This document shows, in pieces, positions 18,401 to 28,393 of a stretch of 64,000 nucleotides of DNA. The DNA lies in assembly GCA_015207155.1 (NCBI GenBank), contig JADEXK010000029.1:1-64000 (forward strand), given 5' to 3'. How positions within the stretch are numbered: the first letter of the stretch is position 1; each line of letters begins with the position of its first letter. The stretch comes from Nostocales cyanobacterium LEGE 11386. Its GTDB lineage: Bacteria; Cyanobacteriota; Cyanobacteriia; Cyanobacteriales; Nostocaceae. The translations under genes were made by a program, and so were the position numbers. Under the pieces are notes generated by a model. That model saw only the letters and a list, made by a program, of their open reading frames with translations. It was not told the DNA's origin and ran no database searches.

Positions 18401-18707
18401 TCAAGTCCGAAGGCTGGAGTAAGCCTAGCTGCATCGCATCTGCATTGATTTGATTGATTTGTTTAGGAGTTTTTAAGTAGCTGTTGAGGTGTTGTTCGAT
18501 GCGATCGCAGATTTCGTTTTCTAATTGAGTAGCATATTCTTTTACTGTTTGCTGCCCATTTTGAAACAAAAGATAGCCTACTACTCCCATGATTCCACAA
18601 ATTTGCAACACAAAGGGCACAATGAGAACCGATCTGAGGTGCATCTTGGCATCAACTCTGCCAATTAAGCAGTTGAGAAATCTGACGGGCTGAAGTTTGG
18701 ATAACAT
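15486..18707 (-). CDS. Membrane hybrid histidine kinase (Cache-HAMP-kinase-receiver)
   Basis: Sensor of about 1073 residues. It has an N-terminal membrane helix, a periplasmic Cache-type sensor (about 50-340), a second helix, HAMP and coiled coil. The kinase has H-box [15 protein letters not shown] near 486, N-box LLGNAIKFT and G-boxes VEDTGAGI and GTGLGLAI, and a receiver follows with [15 protein letters not shown] near 800. Two oddities are present: a heptamer-repeat-encoded [15 protein letters not shown] segment in the ATPase domain, and about 115 low-complexity residues inserted in the receiver before its fourth strand (VIIALTA). The ATG at 18707 is preferred over a TTG at 18728. The stop overlaps the downstream GGDEF-EAL gene. 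Confidence 0.88.
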   Translation of the reverse strand: MLSKLQPVRFLNCLIGRVDAKMHLRSVLIVPFVLQICGIMGVVGYLLFQNGQQTVKEYATQLENEICDRIEQHLNSYLKTPKQINQINADAMQLGLLQPSDLKTTAHYFWQQMRVFKIGHKNFAHPNGEFIGVERLDNHLLINEISADNGIGKLYVYTTDNQGNRIQIKEIKDYEPRLEAWYTDAVRLGKPVWSQIYQRKDHPDILSISSSYPLYDPTNQLVGVISVDVMLSQIDNFLANLKIGQSGKAFILERSGLLVASSTTEPSYTVTNGQKQRLLAINSQDSLIRLTTQNLLQKLSSLEFIVDKQQFNFTDTGERYFVQVKSWQDKLGLDWLIVVVIPQAEFREQINHNTRITVLLCVAALLLAIEIGIWTDRWVIKPIMQFNISAKKIVSGESQQISTIQQSQELEELAKSFNSMAKQLQTSFAALAAKHAEMKVLNEALSESQNRLIQLQTVQQELIQSQKIAAQGQQVAERANHAKSEFLANMSHELRTPLNAILGFTQVMSYDNSLCGEHQENLAIINRAGEHLLNLINDILEMSKIEAGRTTLNLSSFDLIRLLQSLEEMFRFRAASKGLQLVFEYAADLPQYVQTDESKLRQVLLNLLGNAIKFTEIGSVTLRVGVGTRGQGDKETRGQGENNENTFSSSPSLIFEVEDTGAGISPQDIDLLFEAFWQTETGKKSHQGTGLGLAISRKYVELMGGDITVSSTLGVGSTFTFDIQINPACESEIPHQQTQRQVIGLAPGQPEYRILVVDDVMESRLVVVKLLSSLGFAVREAANGQEAIAQWIAWQPHLIFMDMRMPVMDGYEATRIIKANNINHGLQKTQVSSEVGIKEASYMATNTRQETQCQLLQRPEPQVSCYPSGVYNSPKLDASKPQTENLSAVPPISSWGTSPPQCWNHQATSPTCWHSNTLTSQSTISQSDWLPNTHTVIIALTASAFEEERQKILSTGCDDFIRKPFTRELLLAKVSQHLGVKYISPVETTKTTAINPKTQISTSEPDIQWHLSQMSPEWLESVHHAAASCSDDLILELLQQMPPDQTQIFRFFSDLASKYQFETIMELTKTKAE
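16787..16829. repeat. STRR heptamer repeat inside the hybrid kinase gene
   Basis: About six copies of a CCTTGTC-type heptamer lie in frame within the coding sequence. On the minus strand they read as Gly/Arg/Gln/Glu-rich residues between two strands of the ATPase domain. Similar heptamers occur at 4147-4172, 32917-32942 and 52370-52430. Confidence 0.8.
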
Positions 18708-19368
18708 TGTAGTTTGATTTTTACCCAACGCTAAAATTGAGGGATTTTAGCTATATAAGCTACCTAGGCTTTCAGTGTTATTACTATTGTAAATTTTAGC
18801 AAAAATCAAGCAAATAGCTGATACTAGTATAAACCTGTATGATAACTCAATTGTATATACGCATTTTTCTAGCTGATTTCCTTTTATACATAATCCTCAA
18901 ACTTTGTTATAACACCTTAATTTGCTCTATTTCATCTGGCAATACATCAACATACACTCCTAGTTGAACTGCAAAATATATTTACACTCATTCATAAACA
19001 CATTCAAACTCGGAGCAATTGTTGCTATTAGTACTAAAGTTGAAGGTGTATTGAGTATTTGTAGCTACCGTTGCCAGCAACCAATGTATATAATTTGACT
19101 AAAATTTAAGTGAAGAAAGATGTCAGCAATTAGTAAATGCAATGCCAATTGTGGGCGGTCTTTTCACTCTTTCCCCACACCCTACCCCCTACACCTCTTT
19201 CATGCACACCATACACCATACGACAGCCAGGATTTGCATCCTGAATTTTCTACTTTCAAGACTTCTAGTCCCATCTAAAAAGATGAACAATTATCAAATC
19301 AACGATCAACAAAAAAGTCAGAAAAATATCTGGATTTTTTAAAATTTCTGGCGTTATATGGATAGATA
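18708..19368. other. Intergenic region without a recognised gene
   Basis: AT-rich divergent/terminal spacer. A C-rich heptamer-like stretch (about 19163-19195, CCCCACACCCTACCCCCTA) is present. A 66-codon forward frame at 19142 has no ribosome site and reads through that repeat, so I do not regard it as a gene. Confidence 0.45.
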
Positions 19369-20160
19369 TTACATTTTTCGGGAAAATATGTCAATTTTGT
19401 TACCAATTTGCAAAATCCCCTCAGATGCTGACAGAGCTAGCCGTGTGTTGACACTCAAGCGATAAAAATGATTAAAGTAAGATGAGTCTACCCACTCTGG
19501 CAAAGTTGCTTGTCGTTGTTGTACAAATATTTTCTGAAAGTTGGGGTAAGCGGCTCCTGAGTCAGGATTGCGTGTTGGTACTACACACCGTTGGCATGGA
19601 TTCACCCCAAACCAGCTGACATCTCCCACGCGCAAGCAGACTGTATCACTTGGTTTGCTAAATAACTGGTCTTCCCAAAACGGTGGGACACCACCAATTT
19701 CAATGTTGGCACGTATCCGGCGGCGCATGTCATCAACACTTAAACCAGGGAACCAAGAAGCAACTTCGGTTAAAGTTGCTGTACTAATTACTGTTGGCCC
19801 TGGTGAATGAGTATCGTCGGGAAAGCCCATTACAGGGTTCCGAGCTAATGTGACAGCAAATCCCAAAAAATCACTTAAGGTTGCGGCTAGTGCTGGCTGT
19901 TCTTCATCCAAATCAAACATCCGTGGTGAATCCTGCTGGGGGATTTGCAATGAGATTGTTCTATTTAAGATGTCAAACTGTGATCTGAGTAAATGAATTT
20001 TGCCATTGCGCTTGCCATTGACAAACTTACCCTGTCCATCAAAAATGGCAAACTCGCGGTCATACTCTAGTGCGCCACTAGTAAGAACCCTTGCTTGCTC
20101 AACTTCAACGCCATCAAGTGACTTTATCGGGTAGAGTAAAATTTTGGCTAGGTATGGCAT
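19369..20160 (-). CDS. MOSC domain-containing protein
   Basis: Member of the MOSC family with its N-terminal beta-barrel domain, related to the C-terminal part of molybdenum cofactor sulfurase and to YcbX-type proteins. The start MPYLAKILLYPIKSLDG is typical of the N-terminal domain. The C-terminal half contains NPCQRCVVPTRNPDSG near residue 195, whose cysteine is the conserved residue expected to bind sulfur or the cofactor. The 263 residues are usual for the family. ATG at 20160 is used rather than an adjacent TTG. The substrate is unknown and no molybdenum genes are nearby. Confidence 0.85.
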   Translation of the reverse strand: MPYLAKILLYPIKSLDGVEVEQARVLTSGALEYDREFAIFDGQGKFVNGKRNGKIHLLRSQFDILNRTISLQIPQQDSPRMFDLDEEQPALAATLSDFLGFAVTLARNPVMGFPDDTHSPGPTVISTATLTEVASWFPGLSVDDMRRRIRANIEIGGVPPFWEDQLFSKPSDTVCLRVGDVSWFGVNPCQRCVVPTRNPDSGAAYPNFQKIFVQQRQATLPEWVDSSYFNHFYRLSVNTRLALSASEGILQIGNKIDIFSRKM

Positions 20161-20364
20161 CAACCGTTACTCGATAGCCTGAAAATTAGAATACTCAAAT
20201 TGTAACAATCTTCTTAGCTCAATATTCCCAACCTCAAATTATCTAGATATAGCCGTAGTCACATAGGCTAGGACAGGTCGATTGCTCAGAGCAATGAAGC
20301 AGCTAGTTATACTCAGCACGGGCTAAACGCCCCGCTACCGCTAACAGCACTTTGCTATAACTAC

Positions 20365-21009
20365 TTACTGCGGATACAAGGGCGACTTATCAATTCCGCC
20401 AATGTTATTTAGAGGCCAGAAGCGGAGTACAGCACGACCGATAATATTCTGGCGAGGAACAACACCCCAGCATCGGCTATCGTAGCTGCTACTACGGTTG
20501 TCGCCTAGAACTAAGTATGAGTTTGGGGGTATGATCTCGGTTTGCGCTAAGTAAGGTTGTTGTTGCCCTGAGGTGCAAACATCAATTGCTGTACGCTGCT
20601 GGGAGCTAAGGTAGTTGACTTCTTGAAGAGGTTCATTGTTGATGTAGACTTTCCCATCTCTGAGTTCTACTTTTTCTCCGGGTAAGGCGACTATACGTTT
20701 AATGAAGGCATCGTTGTATTGTTCTGCTTGTAGCGCTTTTGTTGGCGAAAAGACCACGATATCTCCTCGCTGCGGTTCAGAAAATTTATATTTCAACTTA
20801 TCGACAATAATCTTGTCTGCCTCCCACTGGTTTGGGGTACCATGCAGTGTGGGTTCCATAGAGCCAGAAGGAATCCAACGAGCTTCAGCCACAAAAGTAC
20901 GAATGCCTAAGGCTAGAACAATACTTAATACAACTGTTCTAGCTAGCTCGGCCAGCCAGGAATTATCGGGTTGTTGACTAGAGTTGTTATCAGACACTTG
21001 ATTTCGCAT
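20365..21009 (-). CDS. lepB: Signal peptidase I
   Basis: Membrane-bound serine protease that removes Sec/Tat signal peptides. A single N-terminal membrane segment (about 23-40) is followed by the catalytic Ser50 in PSGSMEPTL and general base Lys104 in FIKRIVALPGEKV. Further motifs are GDNRSSSYDSR near 168 and GRAVLRFWP near 190. The 214 residues match the short one-TM cyanobacterial forms. It is a single gene divergent from pyrC. Confidence 0.95.
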   Translation of the reverse strand: MRNQVSDNNSSQQPDNSWLAELARTVVLSIVLALGIRTFVAEARWIPSGSMEPTLHGTPNQWEADKIIVDKLKYKFSEPQRGDIVVFSPTKALQAEQYNDAFIKRIVALPGEKVELRDGKVYINNEPLQEVNYLSSQQRTAIDVCTSGQQQPYLAQTEIIPPNSYLVLGDNRSSSYDSRCWGVVPRQNIIGRAVLRFWPLNNIGGIDKSPLYPQ

Positions 21010-21228
21010 GAAATTACTGAAATAAAGGAAAGTGCAGGTAATTAACTCGTTCAGGGAGACTATATTTTTTAATCTTAACGAGAAAAGTTGAATTTCCTGG
21101 TTGAGGTTAGCATCCTAATGGGGGGATTTATCAGCTAAAAATATACTTTTTTTTTACAATTTGCCAAAATTGATCAAGATGAGTGCAACCAAGTCTAACC
21201 TAAAAGCATAGTTATCTGTCTAAATATT

Positions 21229-22557
21229 GTGAACCTCATGTCATCTCCACGAAGTTTACTGATTCGTCGCGCGCGCATAATTCTCCCTGATGGTGAATTC
21301 ATGGTGGGGGATGTGCTGACGCGCGATCGCCAAATAATTGAAGTTGCACCGGACATTTCCCCGCCAACATCAACCACAGAAATTGACGCACAAGGGTTAA
21401 CTTTGTTGCCGGGAGTCATAGACCCCCAAGTGCATTTCCGCGAACCAGGACTAGAATACAAGGAAGATTTATTTACAGCTAGTTGTGCCTGTGCCAAAGG
21501 CGGAGTCACTTCTTTTTTGGAAATGCCTAACACCCGCCCTCTGACAACTACCCAGCAAGCGTTAGATGACAAGCTACAACGTGCTTCCCAGAAGTGTTTG
21601 GTGAATTATGGCTTTTTTATTGGAGCCACGGCAGACAATCTGCCAGATTTACTTACTGCCCAGCCAACACCAGGAATTAAAATTTTTATGGGGTCGATGC
21701 ATGGTCAGTTACTTGTTGATCAAGAAGCAGTTTTGGAGGCGATATTTGCTCAGGGTAATCGTTTAATTGCCGTTCATGCCGAAGACCAAGCTAGAATTAA
21801 CCAACGTCGCCAAGAGTTTGCGGGTATTCATGACCCAGCCGTTCACTCCCAGATTCAAGATAATCAAGCAGCACTTTTAGCCACGCAACGGGCACTACAA
21901 CTGTCGCAAAAATATCAACGTCGTCTGCATATTCTACATATGTCTACGGCAGAAGAAGCAAACTTGCTGCGTCAGCATAAACCAAGTTGGGTCACAGCAG
22001 AGGTAACACCACAGCATTTGTTACTAAATACTAGTGCTTATGAAAAGATTGGGACTTTGGCACAGATGAATCCACCGTTGCGATCGCCTGAAGATAACGA
22101 AGTGCTTTGGCAAGCTTTGCGCGATGGTGTGATTGATTTTATCGCCACAGATCATGCACCCCACACCTTGGCAGAAAAAGCCCAAGAATATCCCAATACT
22201 CCCTCTGGGATGCCAGGTGTGGAAACCTCCTTAGCTTTAATGTTAACTGCGGCTATGTCAGGAAAGTGTACTGTTGCCCAAGTTGTTAACTGGATGTCTC
22301 AAGCTGTGGCTCAGGCTTATGGTATTCCGCATAAAGGCGCGATCGCTCCTGGTTATGATGCCGATTTAGTACTTGTTGATTTGAATACATATCGTCCAGT
22401 CCAGCGCGAAGAGCTGTTAACTAAGTGTCGTTGGAGTCCTTTTGAAGGCTGGAACCTCACAGGATGGACTGTAACAACCATTGTCGGTGGTCAAATTGTT
22501 TATAATCAAGGTCAAATAAATCCGCAGGTACGCGGTCAAGCTTTGACTTTCTTGTAA
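21229..22557 (+). CDS. pyrC: Dihydroorotase
   Basis: Zinc amidohydrolase of pyrimidine synthesis that converts carbamoyl aspartate to dihydroorotate. It shows the metal-binding DPQVHFREPG near residue 65 (HxxR variant of the HxH motif), the conserved histidine in AVHAED, LHILHMSTAE and the catalytic aspartate in ATDHAPHT near 305. The 442 residues match the class I enzyme. Translation could begin at GTG 21229 or ATG 21238; the family N-terminus is compatible with both. Confidence 0.94.
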   Translation: MNLMSSPRSLLIRRARIILPDGEFMVGDVLTRDRQIIEVAPDISPPTSTTEIDAQGLTLLPGVIDPQVHFREPGLEYKEDLFTASCACAKGGVTSFLEMPNTRPLTTTQQALDDKLQRASQKCLVNYGFFIGATADNLPDLLTAQPTPGIKIFMGSMHGQLLVDQEAVLEAIFAQGNRLIAVHAEDQARINQRRQEFAGIHDPAVHSQIQDNQAALLATQRALQLSQKYQRRLHILHMSTAEEANLLRQHKPSWVTAEVTPQHLLLNTSAYEKIGTLAQMNPPLRSPEDNEVLWQALRDGVIDFIATDHAPHTLAEKAQEYPNTPSGMPGVETSLALMLTAAMSGKCTVAQVVNWMSQAVAQAYGIPHKGAIAPGYDADLVLVDLNTYRPVQREELLTKCRWSPFEGWNLTGWTVTTIVGGQIVYNQGQINPQVRGQALTFL

Positions 22558-23730
22558 TAAATATTTCTTCGACATAGACGGGTACAAATATCTAATTATG
22601 GCCTGACTCGCAAAAGTTTCACCAAAGAAATTACTGCGTGCTGCATCAGCAGAAAAGTATGAAAATGTCCTGGTGAACTACGTAATTGTTTTTCTAACTC
22701 AGCACTCAACATTTTTTCTAGTTAGGTCGGCTAATTAAAATTGCTTTTATAAAATTAATAACTACATAGATAAATATAAATATAAGAATAACTTTTGATA
22801 AAAATCATTTAAATAAAATTATCTCATAAATTTACAATTAGTAACTTTTTGGTTATAGATTCTGAACTTGTTATGGGAATACTAAGCGCAAGGATAAGTT
22901 AAACGAATAAATACGGAAATGTTCATCATTGGACTTTTCACTGCTATCTTTTTGTATTTAACTATCCGGATTTTTTCTCTAAATAACTGTAGAGAATTAG
23001 TAGGGTTAAGTAAACGAGCAAATTTCTGTGAAAACTATGTTTTATACATATAAAAATTTTATATGCACTTAATTTGTACGGTATTAAAACCTATTTCCTA
23101 CACTTCTGATTGCTTAGGGGTTGCAGGCAATGAATTTGCTAGAAAGCTAACATTAGTCAGCAACCCACAGCAAGAAATTATGAAATAGCATCCAATCAAA
23201 CAAACTCAATCATTAATTTATCGAGATAATCAAAGTAATGAAGCAAGAGGCATAACCATGGTGTAAACAGATGAAAAAATTACCGATGTTTACTAAGTAA
23301 TTAAAATTCATCAAAAAGCCTTATTCAGAAAGATGATCCGCTAAAGAACAGGTTTATGTTTATTCTCATGTGAATGTAGTTTTCCCTGAGAGTAGGTATT
23401 AAAAAAGTCTGGCGTTTGCTAGATATTACTTGCCAGAACATTGTTCTAGGACGCTTTGAGTCAAGTTTTCATTCATCTACATGCAATCCATCTGCGAGAA
23501 TATGCCAATCCTAGCTAACCGCAGCAAAAAAAAGCTAGTAGATGTCAATCATAACCAGTTCATGTGTCAAACAGTATTTCATTGATTTTTGGATGATGAA
23601 GACAATAATTTTAGTGAATTTCCTTGATGAGCGTGGTAGCGGTAGATAGAATTGAGTGTGGAATTCTCCCTCGACTATCTATGAAGAGTGCTGAGTGCTG
23701 AGTATCAACCCAGTTGCTTCATTGTGCAAT
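22558..23730. other. Long AT-rich intergenic region
   Basis: About 1.17 kb with no open frame of credible length or composition. A long-range GGGGTTGC (23117-23124) / GCAACCC (23160-23166) pairing is visible. A heptamer repeat lies at 23686-23705 beside the tsaE end. I see no tRNA-like fold. Confidence 0.5.
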
Positions 23731-23743
23731 TTACTCAGCACTA
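23686..23743 (-). terminator. Hairpin at the 3' end of tsaE formed by heptamer repeats
   Basis: AGTGCTGAGT (23694-23703, part of a heptamer tandem) is the inverse of ACTCAGCACT (23733-23742), which encodes the last codons and stop of tsaE. The 10-bp stem has a loop of about 29 nt. It lacks a U-run, so a role in mRNA 3' end formation or stability is only inferred. Confidence 0.35.
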
Positions 23744-24213
23744 AGTTGGATGAATTCATCAATAGTGCAATTGAATGGCTTAATTTCGGCTTGACGAGTA
23801 CCCTCAACCCCATAAGTTAAAACCAAGTTGAGATAACTATCTGGCTTGTAAGGCATTCGTTCTGCCCACTCAATTGCCACAATTCCCGGTATTACCTCAA
23901 TACCTTCCCAATAAGTTTCTAAGTTTAGAGCTACGACTTCAGGTGGTTCTAGGCGATATAAATCTAAATGGTAAAGAGGGAGTCGTCCTTGGGTATACTC
24001 GTTAATCAAAGTGAAAGTAGGACTAACGATTGATTCATTGATGCCTAAACCTTGACCAATCCCTTGTACCAGTGTAGTTTTACCAGCGCCTAAATCACCT
24101 TCTAGTAAAATCACACTGCCAGCAGTCAGAGTTTGACCAAGTGTGATACCCAAGTTTAATGTCGCCTCTGCATCTGCAAGCAAAATCTTCATGGTTTTGA
24201 ATTTATTTCCCAT
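23731..24213 (-). CDS. tsaE: tRNA threonylcarbamoyladenosine biosynthesis ATPase
   Basis: ATPase of the t6A37 tRNA modification complex (TsaB-TsaD-TsaE). Motifs are Walker [15 protein letters not shown] near residue 45, SPTFTL, the family motif YHLDLYRL near 85 and IEWAER near 120. The start is set at the ATG at 24213 because GGAG lies 6 nt before it; this overlaps the upstream yvcK-like gene by 11 bp. An ATG at 24192 and a GTG at 24225 lack a comparable site. The overlap suggests coupled translation. Confidence 0.92.
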   Translation of the reverse strand: MGNKFKTMKILLADAEATLNLGITLGQTLTAGSVILLEGDLGAGKTTLVQGIGQGLGINESIVSPTFTLINEYTQGRLPLYHLDLYRLEPPEVVALNLETYWEGIEVIPGIVAIEWAERMPYKPDSYLNLVLTYGVEGTRQAEIKPFNCTIDEFIQLSAE

Positions 24214-25576
24214 GATGAGCTCCACTGTACCACCGCAATAAAACTCGTGCTAGTTTCTGGGGATTGTGACGCACGCAACCGATTTCATCTTCATACAGGA
24301 TATTAGCTAGAACAATTCGCCGCCCTAACTGGGATACAGCTTCCCTATCTAGGAATACTGGATGGGAGTTTTGTTGGGCATAGCGAATGAGTGATTGTTC
24401 TGAAGGGGATTTTTTGTGTACTAGTACAGCATCAAATAGCTGTCTTTCTCCGCAGGCGATATCAATGGCTTTAATGTGGTCAGCAACGGTATATCCCTGA
24501 GTTTCTCCCGGTTGGGTCATGATATTACAGACGTAAATGCGGGGAGCGTTGGATTTAGCGATCGCATCGGCAATGTTTGGTACTAGTAAATTAGGAATTA
24601 AACTGGTGTAAAGGCTACCAGGGCCAATGATAATGTAGTCGGCTTCTTTAATGGCCTTAATCGCTGCTGGCAAAGCCGGAGGATTAGCCGGAATACAGCC
24701 AATTTTGACAATTTTTCCGCCAGCTTTAGGAATACTAGACTCCCCCTCAATGCGACGGCCATCGTCTAATTCTGCCCAAAGGCGAACATCACTGAGGGTA
24801 GCTGGCAAAACTTGTCCCCGCACTGCTAAAACTTTGGAACTAGCTGCAACCGCCCGTTCCAAATCCCCAGTAATATCGCTCATGGCGGTTAAAAACAAAT
24901 TGCCAAAACTGTGACCTGTCAAACCATCCCCAGCCTTAAAACGATATTGAAATAATTCTGTTAATAATTTTTCCTCATCTGCCAGGGCGGCGACACAATT
25001 ACGAATATCCCCTGGTGGTAAAACTCCAAATTCCTGACGCAACCGCCCAGAAGACCCACCATCATCAGCTACAGTAACAATGGCAGTAATATTAGCACTG
25101 TAGGTTTTCAATCCCCGCAATAAGGTAGAAAGTCCTGTACCACCACCAATCACCACTATTTTCGGTCCCCGATACAGTCGTCGGTGTGCCAACAGGACAT
25201 CAATTAGTTCCTCCTCACCGCCATCTGGTCTTAATACCTTAGTAATTGAGCCGACGGTGCGAGTTTGTCCCCAAAGCAGCAACAGCAAACCACCCAGTAA
25301 CACTAAAGGGCCACTAACATAATTGGGTAAAATGCCGGCGATTACTCCCAGAAACCCCCTAAGCAACTCGATCATCCAAAAAATTGGGGTTAGCTTCACC
25401 CATATAGCCAACCCCAAAATTGCCAGCAGCACACCACCAACGCTGATGAGCAACCAACGTTTTACAGATAGTCCAGGGGATAACCACTTGAACCACTGGT
25501 TAACCCGATGGGGAGTACGGCGGCGCGACTGCTTTTGCAGGGCGTTGAGGGCTTGTCTGAGAAAACCAATTGACAT
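24203..25576 (-). CDS. yvcK: YvcK/GlmR-like protein (CofD-like fold) with N-terminal membrane segments
   Basis: Member of the YvcK (GlmR) family, needed in other bacteria for growth on gluconeogenic carbon and for cell wall precursor balance. Two hydrophobic segments occupy residues 40-62 and 85-108. The soluble domain begins with [16 protein letters not shown] near 140 and contains [14 protein letters not shown] and LPPGDIRN near 180, then GPGSLYTSL near 318. The membrane extension is absent from the Bacillus protein but common in cyanobacteria. The gene overlaps tsaE. Confidence 0.9.
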   Translation of the reverse strand: MSIGFLRQALNALQKQSRRRTPHRVNQWFKWLSPGLSVKRWLLISVGGVLLAILGLAIWVKLTPIFWMIELLRGFLGVIAGILPNYVSGPLVLLGGLLLLLWGQTRTVGSITKVLRPDGGEEELIDVLLAHRRLYRGPKIVVIGGGTGLSTLLRGLKTYSANITAIVTVADDGGSSGRLRQEFGVLPPGDIRNCVAALADEEKLLTELFQYRFKAGDGLTGHSFGNLFLTAMSDITGDLERAVAASSKVLAVRGQVLPATLSDVRLWAELDDGRRIEGESSIPKAGGKIVKIGCIPANPPALPAAIKAIKEADYIIIGPGSLYTSLIPNLLVPNIADAIAKSNAPRIYVCNIMTQPGETQGYTVADHIKAIDIACGERQLFDAVLVHKKSPSEQSLIRYAQQNSHPVFLDREAVSQLGRRIVLANILYEDEIGCVRHNPQKLARVLLRWYSGAHHGK

Positions 25577-25730
25577 ACCTGATTCGGAGCAGTGCTACAA
25601 ACTAAATGATTAACAGAAAATGTACACTACATGGTTTTAACACCAAATGTGGAATTCTTAAATTTATCAAGGACTTTAGATTAGCAACAAGTTGTCAAAG
25701 TTGCCAGTCTGGCCAGTAAAAGTGAGTTTA

Positions 25731-26222
25731 ATGGAAAAACGAATTTTAGGATTAGATCCAGGATTAGCGATTTTAGGATTTGGGGCAATTACCTGCACAC
25801 AAAATCCCCAACGCATACAAGATACAACCGTAGACATGATTGATTTTGGAGTAATTCGCACATCAGCCGATGCGGAAATGGGACAGCGCCTGTGTACTTT
25901 GTTCGATGATATGCACACCCTGATTCAAGAATTGCAGCCAGATTTAGTAGCAATTGAAAAATTGTTCTTCTATCGTATGTCAAATACAATTGTTGTGGCA
26001 CAAGCTAGGGGTGTGCTGTTATTAGCTTTGGCACAACATCAGCTACCGTATGTAGAATTTACTCCTGCTCAAATTAAACAAGCTTTAACTGGTTATGGCA
26101 ATGCAGATAAATCAGAAGTGCAAGATGCAGTAGCGCGGGAGTTGGATTTAGCAGAGATTCCCCGGCCAGATGATGCTGCTGATGCTTTGGCGGTGGCTTT
26201 GACAGCGTGGTTTCAGGTGTAA
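25731..26222 (+). CDS. ruvC: Holliday junction resolvase
   Basis: Endonuclease that resolves four-way junctions with RuvAB. The acidic catalytic residues are visible: the Asp in RILGLDPG near residue 8, the Glu in AIEKLFF near 71, and the [11 protein letters not shown] motif near 146. The 163 residues match the family when translation starts at ATG 25731; an upstream TTG at 25692 would add 13 unrelated residues. It is divergent from yvcK and precedes the accessory island. Confidence 0.95.
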   Translation: MEKRILGLDPGLAILGFGAITCTQNPQRIQDTTVDMIDFGVIRTSADAEMGQRLCTLFDDMHTLIQELQPDLVAIEKLFFYRMSNTIVVAQARGVLLLALAQHQLPYVEFTPAQIKQALTGYGNADKSEVQDAVARELDLAEIPRPDDAADALAVALTAWFQV

Positions 26223-26375
26223 GATGTGTAAGCGTTCAGGCTATGAGGGCGATCGCCTGAACCAATAAACTGTGATTGAGGATGAGCGATCGCTTTTTGC
26301 TGTCTAATTTTCTGGCATCCTAGAGTAGGATATTAACTTGCTACAGCGTAATTTGTTATATATAGCGATCGCTCC

Positions 26376-28391
26376 ATGCCATTCAGTAACTTTACTAATC
26401 CTTACCAAAATCCGGCTAACATACCACAGAACTATCGCCAGGATATAAATCTACGGAAGTTATTTAAAGCTGATGGTTCTTATGTGCGTCCAGCAGAAGA
26501 CCCTGTGACGATGTGGGCGCTTCAGATTTTAGTAGAAGAGTACGGTGTTCCACTAGAGGCAATGGAACTAGAACTAAATTCAGATTTTGCCGAGGGAACT
26601 TATCAAGGTGGGCGACGCTATCAAGGACGGGCAGACCTTGTAGTTTACGATGACCGTTATGCTGATTCTGTAGGTAATTTGGATGTAGCCTTCATTATGG
26701 TGGAGGCTATGGAACCAAGTAAAAAGCTGGATGGAAAAGAACCAGAAGGTTGGGTAGATAATCTTAATCGACTCACTGCTTACATAAGTGCTTCACCATT
26801 TCCTCGTTATGCAATTTTAACCAATGGTCAACATACAGAAGTTTATCGTCGTAACCTCGACTACCCAAGCAAATTAGAACCTATTGTAGATTTACCAAAA
26901 TATGAAAGCGCCCGTGAAGCTGCAAAGCACAGTTTTTATACTGTAATCCTTAATCCCAGTGAACCAGATGGGATTCAAACCGGACTCACGCCCCTAACCC
27001 GTGATAAGTTTCGGGAGGTTTTGGGAGATACGCGTTCTGGTTGTCACTCAATTCTCAGAGATAATGAGGGTTTGCAGCCACAAGAAGCCGTTGATGCAAT
27101 GGTTAAATTCTTGTTTGCGAAGTGGTATGACGAACAGGCAACAATTGACTTGGTAAAGCAAACAGGAGAATCACGGGCTTATGTGTTTAGTGTTAGTAAT
27201 GAAACTGACCCAGAACGTTTATTAGTTCAAGTAAGAGATACTTTTGAGAAAGCAAAGCAGTGGGAACGAGAAACACTAGCGAAAAAATTTGGTGATGATT
27301 TGGGTGCGCGTTTGGCTTTTAATGAGGCTGATGTGCTGCAATTCAAGCCTCACACCACAATGGAAATCGTCAAGCGTTTACAGCCTTGGAGTTTGCGAAA
27401 ATCTTCAGCAGATGTCAAAGGTGGAGTGTTTGAGGATTTTTTGAGTAAGACTTTCCGCGATGATTTGGGACAATATTTCACACCTACACCAGTAATTAAT
27501 TTAATGGTGGGAATTTTGCAACCTACAGTAAATGATTATGTTGGCGATCCTGCTTGCGGTTCAGCGCGGATGTTGACACACGTTTTGGATTATGTGCGTA
27601 AGCAGGAGTATGCAAAAGCGATCGCAAATAATGGTGGTAGTGCTGAAGGGATTAATCCTGAAGAACCAACCCAAGAGTTTATCAAGTTTCGAGATAATCA
27701 TTTATTTGGTGCTGAATATTCTCGAAATGTGATGCACGTAGCGCGAGTTAATACTTTAATGAATGGCGCACAATATGCCGATTTGAAGGTAATGGATTCG
27801 CTGGAGCGATTGGGTAGCATTACAGAAGGAATTACAGAGGGACTTCCAGAACGTCCTGGGTTTTATCTAGGAGGGTTGACGATGATTTTAACTAATCCTC
27901 CATTTGGTTCTAAATTGACAAATGAAAATGTTTTGAAAGACTTTGCTGCACGGGATGGAGTGACAAAGAGAAATGGCAAAGTTGTTAAAAGTATTCCTCA
28001 AGAAGTTGCTTTTTTAAATCGTTGTTTGGAATATCTTGCTCCAAAAGGTAAATTAGCAATTGTATTACCTAATGGAATATTGGCAAATAGTTCAATGCAA
28101 GATGTACGCGACTGGATTTTACGATGGACAAGACTGAGAGCAGTAATTAGTTTGCCTCAAGAGACATTCATGCCATACGGTGCTGGTGTGAAGACTAGTG
28201 TAATTCTTTTAGAAAAGCGAGAATTTGAGCAAGTGAATACTAAAAATGCTCAGGATTATGACATTTACATGGCAAGAATTGATGATATTGGTTATGACAA
28301 ATTTGGTCGTATTACAAGTAATCAAAATCAAAGATTAATTTCTATTGAAATACAAGAAGTAATTGATGATTTATCTAAGTGTGAAAATTGA
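26376..28391 (+). CDS. HsdR-N-like domain fused to N6-adenine DNA methyltransferase (HsdM-type)
   Basis: A 671-residue protein. Residues 40-200 resemble the N-terminal nuclease-type domain of type I restriction subunits: Asp87 in GRADLVVYDD is followed by Glu110 in FIMVEAMEP. The expected E-x-K reads E-A-M (Met112), so nuclease activity is doubtful. A helical linker precedes the type I methylase core, with GQYFTPTPV near 365, the SAM-binding DPACGSARM near 390 and the catalytic NPPF near 507. The stop (28389-28391) lies 2 bases before the next gene's ATG (28394). The partner is therefore the downstream half specificity subunit. No motor/helicase HsdR is encoded in the window. Confidence 0.85.
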   Translation: MPFSNFTNPYQNPANIPQNYRQDINLRKLFKADGSYVRPAEDPVTMWALQILVEEYGVPLEAMELELNSDFAEGTYQGGRRYQGRADLVVYDDRYADSVGNLDVAFIMVEAMEPSKKLDGKEPEGWVDNLNRLTAYISASPFPRYAILTNGQHTEVYRRNLDYPSKLEPIVDLPKYESAREAAKHSFYTVILNPSEPDGIQTGLTPLTRDKFREVLGDTRSGCHSILRDNEGLQPQEAVDAMVKFLFAKWYDEQATIDLVKQTGESRAYVFSVSNETDPERLLVQVRDTFEKAKQWERETLAKKFGDDLGARLAFNEADVLQFKPHTTMEIVKRLQPWSLRKSSADVKGGVFEDFLSKTFRDDLGQYFTPTPVINLMVGILQPTVNDYVGDPACGSARMLTHVLDYVRKQEYAKAIANNGGSAEGINPEEPTQEFIKFRDNHLFGAEYSRNVMHVARVNTLMNGAQYADLKVMDSLERLGSITEGITEGLPERPGFYLGGLTMILTNPPFGSKLTNENVLKDFAARDGVTKRNGKVVKSIPQEVAFLNRCLEYLAPKGKLAIVLPNGILANSSMQDVRDWILRWTRLRAVISLPQETFMPYGAGVKTSVILLEKREFEQVNTKNAQDYDIYMARIDDIGYDKFGRITSNQNQRLISIEIQEVIDDLSKCEN

Positions 28392-28393
28392 TT

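Noticed and set aside
19142..19342. 66-codon forward frame
   Set aside because: It runs through C-rich heptamer-like repeat text, and has no ribosome site or protein-like pattern.
23117..23166. Structured RNA in the pyrC-tsaE spacer
   Set aside because: Only a 7-bp long-range stem is visible with no promoter or terminator, which is too weak to list as an RNA gene.
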